Of a DNA stretch of 64,000 nt, positions 15,259 to 23,323 are shown one piece after another. A program made the position numbers and the translations under genes. Source of the stretch: a virus; IMG/VR virus record IMGVR_UViG_3300005337_000019, positions 1-64,000 of that record; one strand, given 5' to 3'. How positions within the stretch are numbered: position 1 is the stretch's first letter; each line of letters opens with the position of its first letter. The notes beneath the pieces were generated by a model, which saw only the letters and a list, made by a program, of their open reading frames with translations, was not told where the DNA came from and made no database searches.

Positions 15259-15277
15259 GTTCGTCATGGTATAGAAT
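15259..15277 (+). promoter_or_regulatory. class II promoter
   Basis: GTTCGTCATGGTA joined to TAGAAT (15272-15277), then eight bases to ATG 15286. An AT-rich segment (15220-15237, TATATACGATTTATATAA) lies just upstream between the divergent transcripts. Confidence 0.6.
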
Positions 15278-15285
15278 GAGGCGCT

Positions 15286-15915
15286 ATGCGGCACAGGATC
15301 GGCGATGGCCCCGTGATTTGCAACGGCACGACGCACAGGCTCCGAAAGGCGGATTCGTTCGTTCTTCTCGGCATCTGTCCGGCGACGATGATCATCTCGG
15401 GATATGTCGGGCCGTGGAACGCTCGGTCCGCATTCGAGCAGTCGCGCCTGCGTCAAAGCGGCCGGACTTGGCGCGCAGCCGAGCGCGCACTCAAATGCAT
15501 ATTCCGCGGGTTTCACGTCTTGCTCGTGGCGGACACCATGAGCAATGCGGAAAGGTTGTTTCGTCGGCAGATGCTCGACATCGCTCGCGCGTCACACGGC
15601 CTGAAGGAGTCGGATATCCCGCGGCACATGATTGAAGTCTCCGGGATGTGGTTCCTTGCCGAACGCCTCGCCGGCAAGCACTCGCAGCGGTGGCGCATCA
15701 TCTTCGACCACACCGCGAACATTACTGACCAGGTGCGCCAGATGATCGCGGCGGATCCCGCTCTCGTGGACTGGGCGGATGCGCCGGCGAGTGACGCGCG
15801 TTTGTGGTGGCGCCCTTCCATCACGAAGCATTCCGAAGCCATCTCGCGAAAGTGTTGGCGATGCCGTGCGGAGCGCGTGTTCAGTTCGCCGTCTGCTGGA
15901 GACGTGCAACCTTGA
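15286..15915 (+). CDS. hypothetical protein, 209 aa
   Basis: ATG 15286 is 8 bases after the -10 and has no ribosome site, so it is probably leaderless. The protein is mixed alpha/beta and basic, with CWRCRAER near the C terminus. The middle reads GLKESDIPRHMIEVSGMWFL and SQRWRIIFDHTANI. It leads a group with the zinc-ribbon gene whose TTG start overlaps its stop. No family recognised. Confidence 0.65.
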   Translation: MRHRIGDGPVICNGTTHRLRKADSFVLLGICPATMIISGYVGPWNARSAFEQSRLRQSGRTWRAAERALKCIFRGFHVLLVADTMSNAERLFRRQMLDIARASHGLKESDIPRHMIEVSGMWFLAERLAGKHSQRWRIIFDHTANITDQVRQMIAADPALVDWADAPASDARLWWRPSITKHSEAISRKCWRCRAERVFSSPSAGDVQP

Positions 15916-16163
15916 GCGATCCGGTTCCGTGGCAGTGCCCGTGCTGTGGGATGATCTGGTCGCCCAACATGGCGTTTTGCTTTTGGTGCTCGCCCATGGG
16001 CCAACTGAACGACGAGGTGCGCCTCTATCACGAGTGCCCTCGTCACGCCGACGTAATCGCGAACGCATTCCGCGCGATGGAGCGCGAGGCCGACGAGAAA
16101 CACGCGAAACGCGAGCCGTTCCGCGTCCCTCGGCGTCCGGACATTTCGCGGCGGAGCGAATGA
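15912..16163 (+). CDS. small zinc-ribbon protein, 83 aa
   Basis: The TTG at 15912 overlaps the upstream TGA (TTGA) and has GGAGA ten bases before it; the longer in-frame ATG 15804 would put over 100 bases inside the upstream gene. The protein reads WQCPCCGMIWSPNMAFCFWC, two CxxC knuckles 14 residues apart forming a rubredoxin-like zinc site, then a basic helical tail (ANAFRAMEREADEKHAKRE). Probably a small regulatory or protein-binding factor. Confidence 0.6.
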   Translation: MSDPVPWQCPCCGMIWSPNMAFCFWCSPMGQLNDEVRLYHECPRHADVIANAFRAMEREADEKHAKREPFRVPRRPDISRRSE

Positions 16164-16168
16164 CGCGC

Positions 16169-16187
16169 ATTCGTCGTCATGTATAAT
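16169..16187 (+). promoter_or_regulatory. class II promoter
   Basis: CATTCGTCGTCATG joined to TATAAT (16182-16187), then GCGCGACC and ATG 16196. It has a perfect -10 but only ATGACG near -35. Confidence 0.65.
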
Positions 16188-16195
16188 GCGCGACC

Positions 16196-16384
16196 ATGAA
16201 AGCCCGACGTGAGATAGTCGTCGATCCGCGTTTGATTCGCGCGGCGCGCGATGTGGTGCGGCTGATGGACCGCCCGCTGTTCGGTGATGCGAAAGAGGCG
16301 GCCGCGGCATGGCGTGCCGGGACACGGCTCGCGAACGCGCTGCGACAGCACAGGGAGAAGGAGCGGCGCAATGCCCGAGCCTGA
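16196..16384 (+). CDS. small leaderless protein, 62 aa
   Basis: ATG 16196 is 8 bases after TATAAT, without a ribosome site. The protein is a basic helical peptide (RREIVVDPRLIRAARDVVRL, AAAWRAGTRLANALRQHRE). It overlaps the next gene by 14 bases. It leads the operon that carries the HerA-like ATPase. Function unknown. Confidence 0.6.
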   Translation: MKARREIVVDPRLIRAARDVVRLMDRPLFGDAKEAAAAWRAGTRLANALRQHREKERRNARA

Positions 16385-16568
16385 GACGTGCCGCGGCTGC
16401 GACGGCAACTCCACGGACGCCACGCACACCTGCAGAGCGAAGGGCTGCCCGCCCGTGATGACGTACGGCTGCGGCATCCGACAGATCAACTCCGGGGACG
16501 AGGAGCATCGCGAAATGATGCGGCAACTAATGTGGGCGGCGTACGACCGCCTGAAGGAGCACGCGTGA
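16371..16568 (+). CDS. small Cys-rich protein, 65 aa
   Basis: ATG 16371 has GGAGCGG upstream. CRGCDGN, CRAKGC and YGCGIRQIN place five to six Cys in the first half, probably one zinc site; the end EHREMMRQLMWAAYDRL is helical. Its stop overlaps the GTG start of the ATPase gene (GTGA), so the two are translationally coupled. Confidence 0.65.
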   Translation: MPEPETCRGCDGNSTDATHTCRAKGCPPVMTYGCGIRQINSGDEEHREMMRQLMWAAYDRLKEHA

Positions 16569-18346
16569 AGAGCAAAATGCACGTGTCCAGCGATCTATCC
16601 CTGCCGATCGAAGTCGCCACCCAGGCGGTCGGCATCTTCGGCATTCGCGGTGCTGGGAAAACGAACACCGCCGGCGTGATGGCCGAGGAGCTCCTGACCG
16701 CGAACGTGCCGGTCGCGATTATCGATCCGACCGACGCATGGTGGGGCTTGCGCTCGAGTCGCGACGGGCAGAGCGAGGGATTCCCGGTGTTCATCTTCGG
16801 CGGCGGTCACGGCGACTACCCGCTCGAGGAACACGACGGGAAAGTGATCGCCGAGTTCATCGTCACCGAGCAGGTGCCGGTGGTCCTCTCGCTTCGGCAT
16901 CTGCGCAAGGGCGCGCAGCGCCGCTTCGTGACGGAGCTCTGCGAGGAGCTGTACCACCTCAAAGGCAAGGTGGAGAACCGCTCGCCGCTCACCGTGTTCA
17001 TCGACGAAGCGCCGTCCTTCGTGCCGCAGAAGGTCATGGGCGACGTGGCGCGCACGGTCGGCGCCGTCGAAGACCTCGTTGCGCGCGGACGGAACGTCGG
17101 CTTCGGCGTGGTGCTGATCGCGCAGCGGCCGGCTACGCTCAACGCGGATGTGCGAAGCCTCTGCGACACGATCATCACGCACCGCGTGACGGGCAAGCTC
17201 GATCGCACGGCGTTCCGCGGGTGGATCGAGGAAAACGCGACGGTCGAAGAGATCGACGCGGTGCTCAAGAGCCTCGCGACCTTGCAGAACGGCGAGGCGT
17301 GGGTATGGTCGCCTGTGCTCGGGGTCATGCGCCGCGTGCAGATGCGCATGCGCGAGAGCTACGACAGCTCGCGCACGCCGAAGCTCGGCGAGCACGTTCG
17401 GCCGCCGAAGAAGCTCGCGGAGATCGACAAAGAGAAGTTGCGCGGGAAGCTGGCCGCCTCGGTCGAGCGCGCGAAGCAAAGCGACCCCGCCGAGATGCGC
17501 AAGCGCATTCAGGTTCTGGAGCGGCAGATCGCGAAAGGCCAGGGCACGCCGAGCGAATTGCAGAAGGGGATCATCGACGATGCCCGAGCTCGAGCAAAGG
17601 AAGCCGAGGCCGAAGTTCAACGCCTCACCGCGACGGTGCGGGAGTTGCGCGGGCGGCTGAAGCGCGCCTACGCGCACGCTGTCGCGATCGAACAGGAATC
17701 GGCGCTCGACAACGAACCGAAAGCGGCGCCGGCGCCGAGCCATGCGAAGACGTTCTTCCTCAACGAACAGCATGAGACGCACACGAGCAAGCGAGCACCG
17801 AAGGAAGCGCCACCGCGGCGCACGGCCGCGCCGGTGGCGCCGGTCGACGGAGACTTCACGCCGAACAGCGCGCAGCAGCGCGTGCTGAACGCGCTCGCGT
17901 TCTACCGCACGGTCGGCGTCGACGCGCCTGGCATCAAGCATGTCGGATTCATCGCCAAGATCAAGGCGAGCGGCGGTCACTTCCAAAACACGGTCGGGCC
18001 CCTGTCGTCACGCGGTCTCATCGAGCGTACGGACGGGCGAATCTCTCTCACCGCCGCCGGCGAGCCGTACGCCGTCGCGCCTGACACACCGCCGACGCTG
18101 CGCGATTACCACGCAGCCATCCGCGACATGCTGCGGACCGGCGCACAGCAGCGCGTGTTCGACGCGATCGCGGAGAGGGGCAGCGAGGCGGCCACTGTCG
18201 AGGAGATCGGAAAGGCCGCGAACATCGACCCGACCGGCGGCCACTTCCAGAATTCGATCGGCCCGCTGGTGACGCTCGGCGTCGTGACGCGCTCAAAGGG
18301 GATGGTGCAGCCGACCGACGTGATGTTCCCTCCGGAGCTTTCATGA
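16565..18346 (+). CDS. HerA/FtsK-like P-loop ATPase with C-terminal duplicated winged helices
   Basis: GTG start at 16565 overlaps the upstream stop. Walker A GIRGAGKT (26-33), Walker B TVFIDEA (143-149) and the stretch GFGVVLIAQRPATLNADV put it in the HerA/DUF87 group of hexameric DNA translocases. A coiled-coil linker (about 300-390) follows. Then come two similar ~65-residue domains, AQQRVLNALAF...GGHFQNTVGPL and AQQRVFDAIAE...GGHFQNSIGPL, that look like duplicated winged helices. It probably moves or remodels DNA. No NurA-like nuclease partner is adjacent; coupling to replication or host-DNA handling is inference. Length 593 residues. Confidence 0.9.
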   Translation: MKSKMHVSSDLSLPIEVATQAVGIFGIRGAGKTNTAGVMAEELLTANVPVAIIDPTDAWWGLRSSRDGQSEGFPVFIFGGGHGDYPLEEHDGKVIAEFIVTEQVPVVLSLRHLRKGAQRRFVTELCEELYHLKGKVENRSPLTVFIDEAPSFVPQKVMGDVARTVGAVEDLVARGRNVGFGVVLIAQRPATLNADVRSLCDTIITHRVTGKLDRTAFRGWIEENATVEEIDAVLKSLATLQNGEAWVWSPVLGVMRRVQMRMRESYDSSRTPKLGEHVRPPKKLAEIDKEKLRGKLAASVERAKQSDPAEMRKRIQVLERQIAKGQGTPSELQKGIIDDARARAKEAEAEVQRLTATVRELRGRLKRAYAHAVAIEQESALDNEPKAAPAPSHAKTFFLNEQHETHTSKRAPKEAPPRRTAAPVAPVDGDFTPNSAQQRVLNALAFYRTVGVDAPGIKHVGFIAKIKASGGHFQNTVGPLSSRGLIERTDGRISLTAAGEPYAVAPDTPPTLRDYHAAIRDMLRTGAQQRVFDAIAERGSEAATVEEIGKAANIDPTGGHFQNSIGPLVTLGVVTRSKGMVQPTDVMFPPELS

Positions 18347-18564
18347 GCGACACAGCATGCATCTATCGCTACCGCATGACCGATCGCGGGCGCCTCTGCG
18401 GGCGACTGGAGGCGGATCACTGCCCTGCGAAGGGCGACGCGGCCGGTCCGCAACACGCCGACGCGTGCAAGCTGAACACGGATTTCGATGTGCCGGGTGT
18501 GAAGCGCCGCCGCATGGTCCATCACGTTTTTCATCGCGGCAGAACTGCAGGAGGAAGTCAGTGA
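18343..18564 (+). CDS. small hypothetical protein, 73 aa
   Basis: ATGA overlap with the ATPase gene. Cys/His residues (CIYRYRM, CGRLEADHC, HADAC) suggest a compact metal-binding fold; the end is basic (VKRRRMVHHVFHRGR). It is one of a run of coupled small zinc-type genes. No homologue recognised. Confidence 0.6.
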   Translation: MSDTACIYRYRMTDRGRLCGRLEADHCPAKGDAAGPQHADACKLNTDFDVPGVKRRRMVHHVFHRGRTAGGSQ

Positions 18565-18797
18565 GCATCGAATGTGGTGAATGCGAGAACGTCGTCTATG
18601 CCGGCCACGCGCTCGGTTGCTCCCGCGCGCGGTGCACGCAGGACGTGATCACCGAGGCGCACGAACGTCGCGAGTGTGGTCGCAAGCGGGACGATCCGAT
18701 CCATGCGCCGGGCGCCTACAGGTACGACGGCGGGGTGATCGGGTCCCACATCCCGCACGAATTCACCTATGTCCTCAAGGACGACGAGGAACAGTGA
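18561..18797 (+). CDS. small Cys-rich protein, 78 aa
   Basis: GTG 18561 overlaps the upstream TGA; GGAGGAA lies just before. CGECENVV, CSRARC and an ECGRKRDD loop give five Cys for a zinc site. The end IGSHIPHEFTYVLKDDEEQ is beta-like and acidic. It continues the coupled operon. Confidence 0.6.
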   Translation: MSIECGECENVVYAGHALGCSRARCTQDVITEAHERRECGRKRDDPIHAPGAYRYDGGVIGSHIPHEFTYVLKDDEEQ

Positions 18798-19195
18798 TGG
18801 GGATGAGGATGCGTTTGCGGCCACACGATCACCTTTCGGGGCGACCAGTCCCGCCTGAGCGGGTGAAGTATCTCGCCGACTTCTTCGGCCACTTGGAAAG
18901 GCAATGGGCTGCGGCCTCCTCGGCCGGCGATGTCGAGAGGCTGAATGTCGCATACCGCAGACTGGGCGGCCTGACTGACACGTCGCATGAGATCGTTCCC
19001 TGCCTGCGCGAGCTCGCCGACATTCTCGCCGGCGGCACCTTCGTCCACATGACCGAGATGACCATGCCGCCGGTCGTCGATCGCGAAGCTGGCGCGCTCG
19101 CCGTTATGACCTTCACCGAATGTCCCGTGGAAGGCTGCGCGCTCTGCGTCGCCAAGGTGCCCCGCTACATGATCGCTGCCGAGAATCAACCATGA
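18797..19195 (+). CDS. hypothetical protein, 132 aa
   Basis: ATG 18797 overlaps the upstream stop as TGATG; a GTG one codon earlier is possible. Predicted helices (PERVKYLADFFGHLERQW, DVERLNVAYRRLGGLT) are followed by a beta part ending CPVEGCALCVAKVPRY, a CxxxxCxxC knuckle. No family recognised. Confidence 0.6.
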   Translation: MGMRMRLRPHDHLSGRPVPPERVKYLADFFGHLERQWAAASSAGDVERLNVAYRRLGGLTDTSHEIVPCLRELADILAGGTFVHMTEMTMPPVVDREAGALAVMTFTECPVEGCALCVAKVPRYMIAAENQP

Positions 19196-19464
19196 GCCGA
19201 GAGCAGGATCTGACGTGGGCCGTCGACGCCGGCGTCCTGGTGGTGGCGAGCCTCCTCACCACGCAGGAGTACGGGCACACGGTGACGCGCGCGCAGAAGC
19301 GCACGTGTCTCTGCAGATGGTGCGAAGCGCATCGGTACGTCATCGACCACGAGTCGGACGTTCAACCCGAAAGTCGAAAGACATACCGGCAACTGGTCGC
19401 CGCGATCGCGCGCAACGAGGCAAAGATCAAAGCCCGCCCGAAGAGGGCATGGAAGGTGTCCTGA
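19192..19464 (+). CDS. small hypothetical protein, 90 aa
   Basis: ATGA overlap at 19192. After a hydrophobic start (DAGVLVVASLLTTQEYGHTV) comes CLCRWCEAHRYVIDHE, a probable zinc knuckle, then a basic tail (NEAKIKARPKRAWK). It is coupled to its neighbours. Function unknown. Confidence 0.6.
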   Translation: MSREQDLTWAVDAGVLVVASLLTTQEYGHTVTRAQKRTCLCRWCEAHRYVIDHESDVQPESRKTYRQLVAAIARNEAKIKARPKRAWKVS

Positions 19465-19983
19465 ATGGTGATGATGAAACGAATGCCGCGCGCGTCGGAC
19501 GCCGTGCGAGTCCCGCATTTGATGTTCCGCCACATCGGTATCGACTTCAACCGCGACGATCCGCGCCCGGAAATCACGGCGGATGTCGAAGCCTTCGTCG
19601 ACGACATGAACGAGCTGCGCGAGCTCTACGACGCCGGCGCGATCGACATCGGTCACGGCAGCGCGCTTGTGACCGAACCACCGCACTACGCACTGCGTCT
19701 GGACCGGTCGATCGACATCGAACCGCCATGGTCGTCGAGTAGACCAGTTCTGCGCGGCAGCGGCCGTGTTTACGCGCGCGACCGAGAAGGCGGTCCAATC
19801 ATCATTCTCGTACGAGTGCCGTTCCAGCGGCGACCGTGGCGCATCACGATCGAGCTTGACCACGGCCGGGACTGGATTCTGCCGCGGGAGCCTTTGACGA
19901 TGCGCCAGGCAGGCCTCGCCGAGATGATCATCCAAAGCGCGCGACCGCTCTTTCGAAACCGAGGTGGGAGTACTTCGAAATGA
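19465..19983 (+). CDS. hypothetical protein, 172 aa
   Basis: Starts on the base after the previous stop. The protein is acidic in the first half (ITADVEAFVDDMNELRELYD) and beta-like in the second (RVYARDREGGPIIILVRVPF, WRITIELDHGRDW). Its stop overlaps the start of the nucleotidyltransferase. No motif recognised. Confidence 0.6.
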   Translation: MVMMKRMPRASDAVRVPHLMFRHIGIDFNRDDPRPEITADVEAFVDDMNELRELYDAGAIDIGHGSALVTEPPHYALRLDRSIDIEPPWSSSRPVLRGSGRVYARDREGGPIIILVRVPFQRRPWRITIELDHGRDWILPREPLTMRQAGLAEMIIQSARPLFRNRGGSTSK

Positions 19984-21239
19984 CCAGCACAATCCCGATC
20001 ACGCTTCCCGGCCTGACCGACGAGCAAGTATCGAAGATGTTTCCATTTGGCCTCGTCATGCTCGCCCACGTCGGCAGCAAGAGCCACGGCACCTACGTTC
20101 CCAAAGCCGACCCGGAGAGCATCGACGACATCGACCTCATGGGCGTCTTCATCCCGCCGCTGGCCGGCTACTTCGGCTTCGGCCGCCAACAGACCGTCGA
20201 GCGAAAGTTCGGCGAGTTCGGGCCGTACGACTGCGTGAGCTACGACCTGCAGCACTTCGTGACTCTGCTCATGAAGTCGAATCCGAATGTGCTCGGCATG
20301 CTGTGGATGCCGCCCGAGCACCTGCTCTACCGCACGCACGTCGCCAACACGCTCATCGAAAACCGCGACATGTTCGCCACGCGCCACGCCTACCAGAGCT
20401 TCGTCGGCTACGCGAGAGGGCAGTTGCACCGCATGACTCACTTCGACGCCGCGGCGCGCCTCCGGATGCAGCAAGTCGAGGACGAGCTCGAGCGCCGGAC
20501 GATCCCACTGAACCTGACGCCAGAGGAGTTGCTGGACACTCGCCCCGATCTTTACCGCGAGGCGGGATCGTGGAAGCCGGGCGAGACAGGCTCGCGGCCG
20601 TTCCTCGAGGAGAAGGGTTGCGATCTCCTCGAGACCTACCGGCAGATGTGCAACAAATACACGAGCGGGTACATGGGGAAGAAGCGCCGCGAGCTCGTCG
20701 AGCGGTTCGGCTACGACGTGAAGAACGCCGCACACCTTCTCCGCCTCCTGTCCATGGCGATCGAGTTTCTGTCGACGGGCGAGCTTCACGTCGACCGGAC
20801 CGAGCGCGACGCCGATCAACTCATGGAGGTGAAGCGCGGCGAATGGACCCTCGCCCGCGTGAAGGCGTGCGCTGACGCGTTGTTTTCTGAGGCCGAGATC
20901 GCGCACCAGCGGAGCCGTCTGCCGCTTCGGCCTGACCGGGAGGCGGTCGAGCGCATGCTCGTGCGGATGCTGGGCGACGCCTTCGCGGTGCCGTTGGAAG
21001 CGCGCGGGCATCTCGCAATCATGCTGCATTACGTGCATCTCGTCGCTAAGTCGCGCGGCAACACGACTGTTCTGGCTTCATGCCTCGCGGTCAACGGAGC
21101 ACCCTGCGAATGGTGCAACGCGGGATCGCCGATTTCGACGCTGACGCTTACCGGGAGCGGCTACGGCTATCCCCACGGCGTCGATACGGGTGAGTTCCGG
21201 CGCCTGGTCGGCGAGATGAGAGAGCGAGGGTACGTGTGA
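19980..21239 (+). CDS. DNA polymerase beta-superfamily nucleotidyltransferase (COG3541-like)
   Basis: Residues 29-58 contain HVGSKSHGTYVPKADPES followed by DDIDLMGVF: the GS motif of the nucleotidyltransferase fold and a DxD metal-binding pair. The protein is about 419 residues; the helical middle (Y-M-G-KKRRELVERFGYDVKNAAHLL) matches the COG3541/YcgL-type architecture. The C terminus has CEWCNAGS, possibly a metal site. It likely transfers a nucleotide to RNA, protein or a small molecule; the substrate is unknown. Phage copies are known and may modify host targets. Confidence 0.8.
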   Translation: MTSTIPITLPGLTDEQVSKMFPFGLVMLAHVGSKSHGTYVPKADPESIDDIDLMGVFIPPLAGYFGFGRQQTVERKFGEFGPYDCVSYDLQHFVTLLMKSNPNVLGMLWMPPEHLLYRTHVANTLIENRDMFATRHAYQSFVGYARGQLHRMTHFDAAARLRMQQVEDELERRTIPLNLTPEELLDTRPDLYREAGSWKPGETGSRPFLEEKGCDLLETYRQMCNKYTSGYMGKKRRELVERFGYDVKNAAHLLRLLSMAIEFLSTGELHVDRTERDADQLMEVKRGEWTLARVKACADALFSEAEIAHQRSRLPLRPDREAVERMLVRMLGDAFAVPLEARGHLAIMLHYVHLVAKSRGNTTVLASCLAVNGAPCEWCNAGSPISTLTLTGSGYGYPHGVDTGEFRRLVGEMRERGYV

Positions 21240-21793
21240 GCGACGGCGTAGTGATGGACGTCGACGTGTGGCCGGACGGCACGATCTCGAAAGCGTGGTT
21301 CGACGCCTCGCGCCGACTGCGCTACATGCTCGAGCGCGACTTCCGCCCGAACCTCGTCGACCGGGAGCTCGCCGGCGCCGTCACGTTCGTGATGCTCAAC
21401 CCGTCGACGGCTGACGCCCTCAAGAACGATCCGACCGTCGCACGGTGCTGCGATTTCGCGAAACGCTGGGGGTTCAAACGCCTCATCGTCGTCAACCTGT
21501 ACGCGCTCCGGAGCACCGATCCGCGCGCGTTGCTGGCCGACGACGACCGCGTGGGCGAGCACAACGACCGCTACATCGTCCGCGCGGCCGAACAGAGCGA
21601 TCGCGTCATCGCCGCATGGGGCGCGAACGTCACCGTGAAGCGCGACCGGCGCGACATCGATGTCTTGCAACTCCTGCACGGCGCAGGTTGCGATGTTCAC
21701 GCGCTCCGCGTCACAAAGCACCGCTACCCGTCGCACCCGCTCTACATCCCGGCAGCCACGGTGCCCGTGATGTACCGGCGGCACCAGTCGTAA
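21236..21793 (+). CDS. DUF1643-family protein
   Basis: GTGA overlap with the previous gene. Core signature: VTFVMLNPSTADALKNDPTV, then CDFAKRWGFKRLIVVNLYAL, then VIAAWGANV. These three blocks define DUF1643, widespread in phages and mobile elements. Its activity is not established; the fold has been compared with uracil-glycosylase-like proteins. Here it follows a nucleotidyltransferase in a coupled operon. Length 185 residues is normal. Confidence 0.85.
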   Translation: MSDGVVMDVDVWPDGTISKAWFDASRRLRYMLERDFRPNLVDRELAGAVTFVMLNPSTADALKNDPTVARCCDFAKRWGFKRLIVVNLYALRSTDPRALLADDDRVGEHNDRYIVRAAEQSDRVIAAWGANVTVKRDRRDIDVLQLLHGAGCDVHALRVTKHRYPSHPLYIPAATVPVMYRRHQS

Positions 21794-21803
21794 GGGAGCT
21801 CCA

Positions 21804-22067
21804 ATGTCCGACCCGAGAGAACCAGATCCGCGCAGGGTGCAAGCATGGAAGACACGCAGGGCGAGGTACGGCACCGCGGGACATGCCCGCCCGTACCGCA
21901 CGTCGCCTACGCCGGCGGATGATCTCGGAAGCCGCGCCCTCGCGTTCGTGCTGCGGCTTCACGCGCAGGGTGATCTGTCAGAGGGGCAGTGCAGCAAGGC
22001 GCTCGGCATCGACCGCGTGACGTTCCGTGCGCTCGTGGACGACAGGGCACCGAGGAGCCACCCGTGA
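21804..22067 (+). CDS. small helix-turn-helix protein, 87 aa
   Basis: AGGGAG precedes ATG 21804. A disordered basic N terminus is followed by RALAFVLRLHAQGDLSEGQ and CSKALGIDRVTFRALVDD, a typical helix-turn-helix (residues ~45-80). It is therefore a candidate transcription factor, for example for one of the promoter families. GTGA overlap with the next gene. Confidence 0.65.
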   Translation: MSDPREPDPRRVQAWKTRRARYGTAGHARPYRTSPTPADDLGSRALAFVLRLHAQGDLSEGQCSKALGIDRVTFRALVDDRAPRSHP

Positions 22068-22489
22068 CGCGCCAGGACCGCACGGCAAGGTGGCGCGAGA
22101 TCGCCGCGGCCATCGATCGCCACGTGGCTGCCGCGCTGCGCTTTCGGCCGGAGATGCGGCACGTCGTGACGACGGGTCTGGTCGTGGGGGAGCCCGACGA
22201 CTCGTTCGCGGTCGGACTGATCGATCCGCCGTCATGCACGAGCGTCGTCGCTGGTTTCGTGGTCACGTGGGAAGAGGCGGCATCTCTCGACGCGAACGCC
22301 CTGGCCGATGGAGTTCGGCGCATGGTCATGGAGACCATTGCCGCGCTCGACGCCTCCCGCGCCGGCGACCGTAAATTCGGTGAAAATACGGTGTTGGAGC
22401 TCTGCCCAGTGCTCGACGAGGCTTCCTCTATCCCCGAAGCGGCATGGGGCCGCCTTGGGCCGATTCTCGACGGTGGCGAGCCAACGTGA
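22064..22489 (+). CDS. hypothetical protein, 141 aa
   Basis: GTG start at 22064 overlaps the upstream stop. Helical N terminus (RWREIAAAIDRHVAAAL), central beta strands (HVVTTGLVVGEPDDSFAVGL), then a helical segment (ANALADGVRRMVMETIAAL). No catalytic motif recognised; its end overlaps the next gene start. Confidence 0.6.
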   Translation: MTRQDRTARWREIAAAIDRHVAAALRFRPEMRHVVTTGLVVGEPDDSFAVGLIDPPSCTSVVAGFVVTWEEAASLDANALADGVRRMVMETIAALDASRAGDRKFGENTVLELCPVLDEASSIPEAAWGRLGPILDGGEPT

Positions 22490-22809
22490 CGCCCCGGTTG
22501 AAGCCGCTGTGTGCGGTTTGTCGCACAAATCGACTCCCGCACCGGTGGGACGTGATCGACCGGGCCCGCCGCGACGGGAAGATCCTCACGTGCGGACCTG
22601 TCTGCGCGACGTTGCGGAAGCATCGGAAGCGGGACGGCCGCGGCACGAGGCAAGTGCCGGCGCCCAGTGCAGCTCTCCTCGAGACACGGCCGCGGCGCGT
22701 CTTTCAGGAGCCGGAGGACCTGCCGACGCACTCGGAAGCGATCGAGCGCGAGCTGCGCCAGGCCGAGCGCGAGGCCGAGGAGCGTCTGGCGCGTATCATT
22801 CATGGCTGA
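22486..22809 (+). CDS. small zinc-type protein, 107 aa
   Basis: GTG 22486 overlaps the upstream stop. CAVCRTNRL and CGPVCATLRKHRKR give two Cys pairs of a treble-clef type; a long charged helix follows (AIERELRQAEREAEERL). It fits a small nucleic-acid or protein adaptor. Unknown. Confidence 0.6.
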   Translation: MTPRLKPLCAVCRTNRLPHRWDVIDRARRDGKILTCGPVCATLRKHRKRDGRGTRQVPAPSAALLETRPRRVFQEPEDLPTHSEAIERELRQAEREAEERLARIIHG

Positions 22810-22812
22810 GCC

Positions 22813-23061
22813 ATGGGGAGCCTGTTCGAAGAGATCGCGTTGTCCGAGATGACGCCGCCGCCACGCCTGGGTCGCGCTGGCGAGCCAATCGGACACATCG
22901 CGTGGCACGAGGAATCGCCTGACCGTGTCTTTTGCGGCGTTGCCTGTCCGTGGCATCAAGCGTGGGCGCCGATGCGCGAAGAGGTGCGCAAGACCAAGCA
23001 ATTCCGCGAGGAGATCGAGCGCCGCGCCATGCGCCCGCCGATTTTCTGCCGGCCCACCTGA
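22813..23061 (+). CDS. small hypothetical protein, 82 aa
   Basis: Starts four bases after the previous stop. It carries IGHIAWHEESPDRVFCGVAC followed by PWHQAWAPMREEVRK, with Cys/His that may bind metal, and a basic end. It is the last gene of the operon that begins at 16196; about 230 bases without a gene follow. Confidence 0.55.
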   Translation: MGSLFEEIALSEMTPPPRLGRAGEPIGHIAWHEESPDRVFCGVACPWHQAWAPMREEVRKTKQFREEIERRAMRPPIFCRPT

Positions 23062-23241
23062 GAAAACCAGCCCGCGCGTCCGTCTCATGAGAAGCCGGAT
23101 GTGCGGAGAAACGCCGCGAGTCTCGCGGCACCCGCCGGACCAGAAGGCACCACGGCAACGCGCTGAACGACCGCTGCAGTGAGCGGCCGCAGAGGCAGCG
23201 GGGAGGCGGCGTCCTGTCGTCTCCCCACCCCGTAGCGACCC

Positions 23242-23277
23242 ATTTCTAGAAATTCGGGATTCGATTTCTAGAAATCG
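23242..23277. repeat. two ATTTCTAGAAAT palindromes 22 bp apart
   Basis: ATTTCTAGAAAT at 23242-23253 and CGATTTCTAGAAATCG at 23262-23277, centre to centre 22 bp (about two DNA turns), 12 bases upstream of the TTGACA of early promoter 3. The geometry suggests two dimers on one DNA face: a second operator type or an activator site. Confidence 0.7.
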
Positions 23278-23288
23278 CGCGCGCCCTC

Positions 23289-23317
23289 TTGACATGCTAA
23301 CCGCTAAGCATTACATT
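23289..23317 (+). promoter_or_regulatory. early regulon promoter 3 with palindromic operator
   Basis: TTGACA (23289-23294), spacer TGCTAACCGCTAAGCAT, TACATT (23312-23317), ATGAGC, then ATG 23324. Confidence 0.9.
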
Positions 23318-23323
23318 ATGAGC

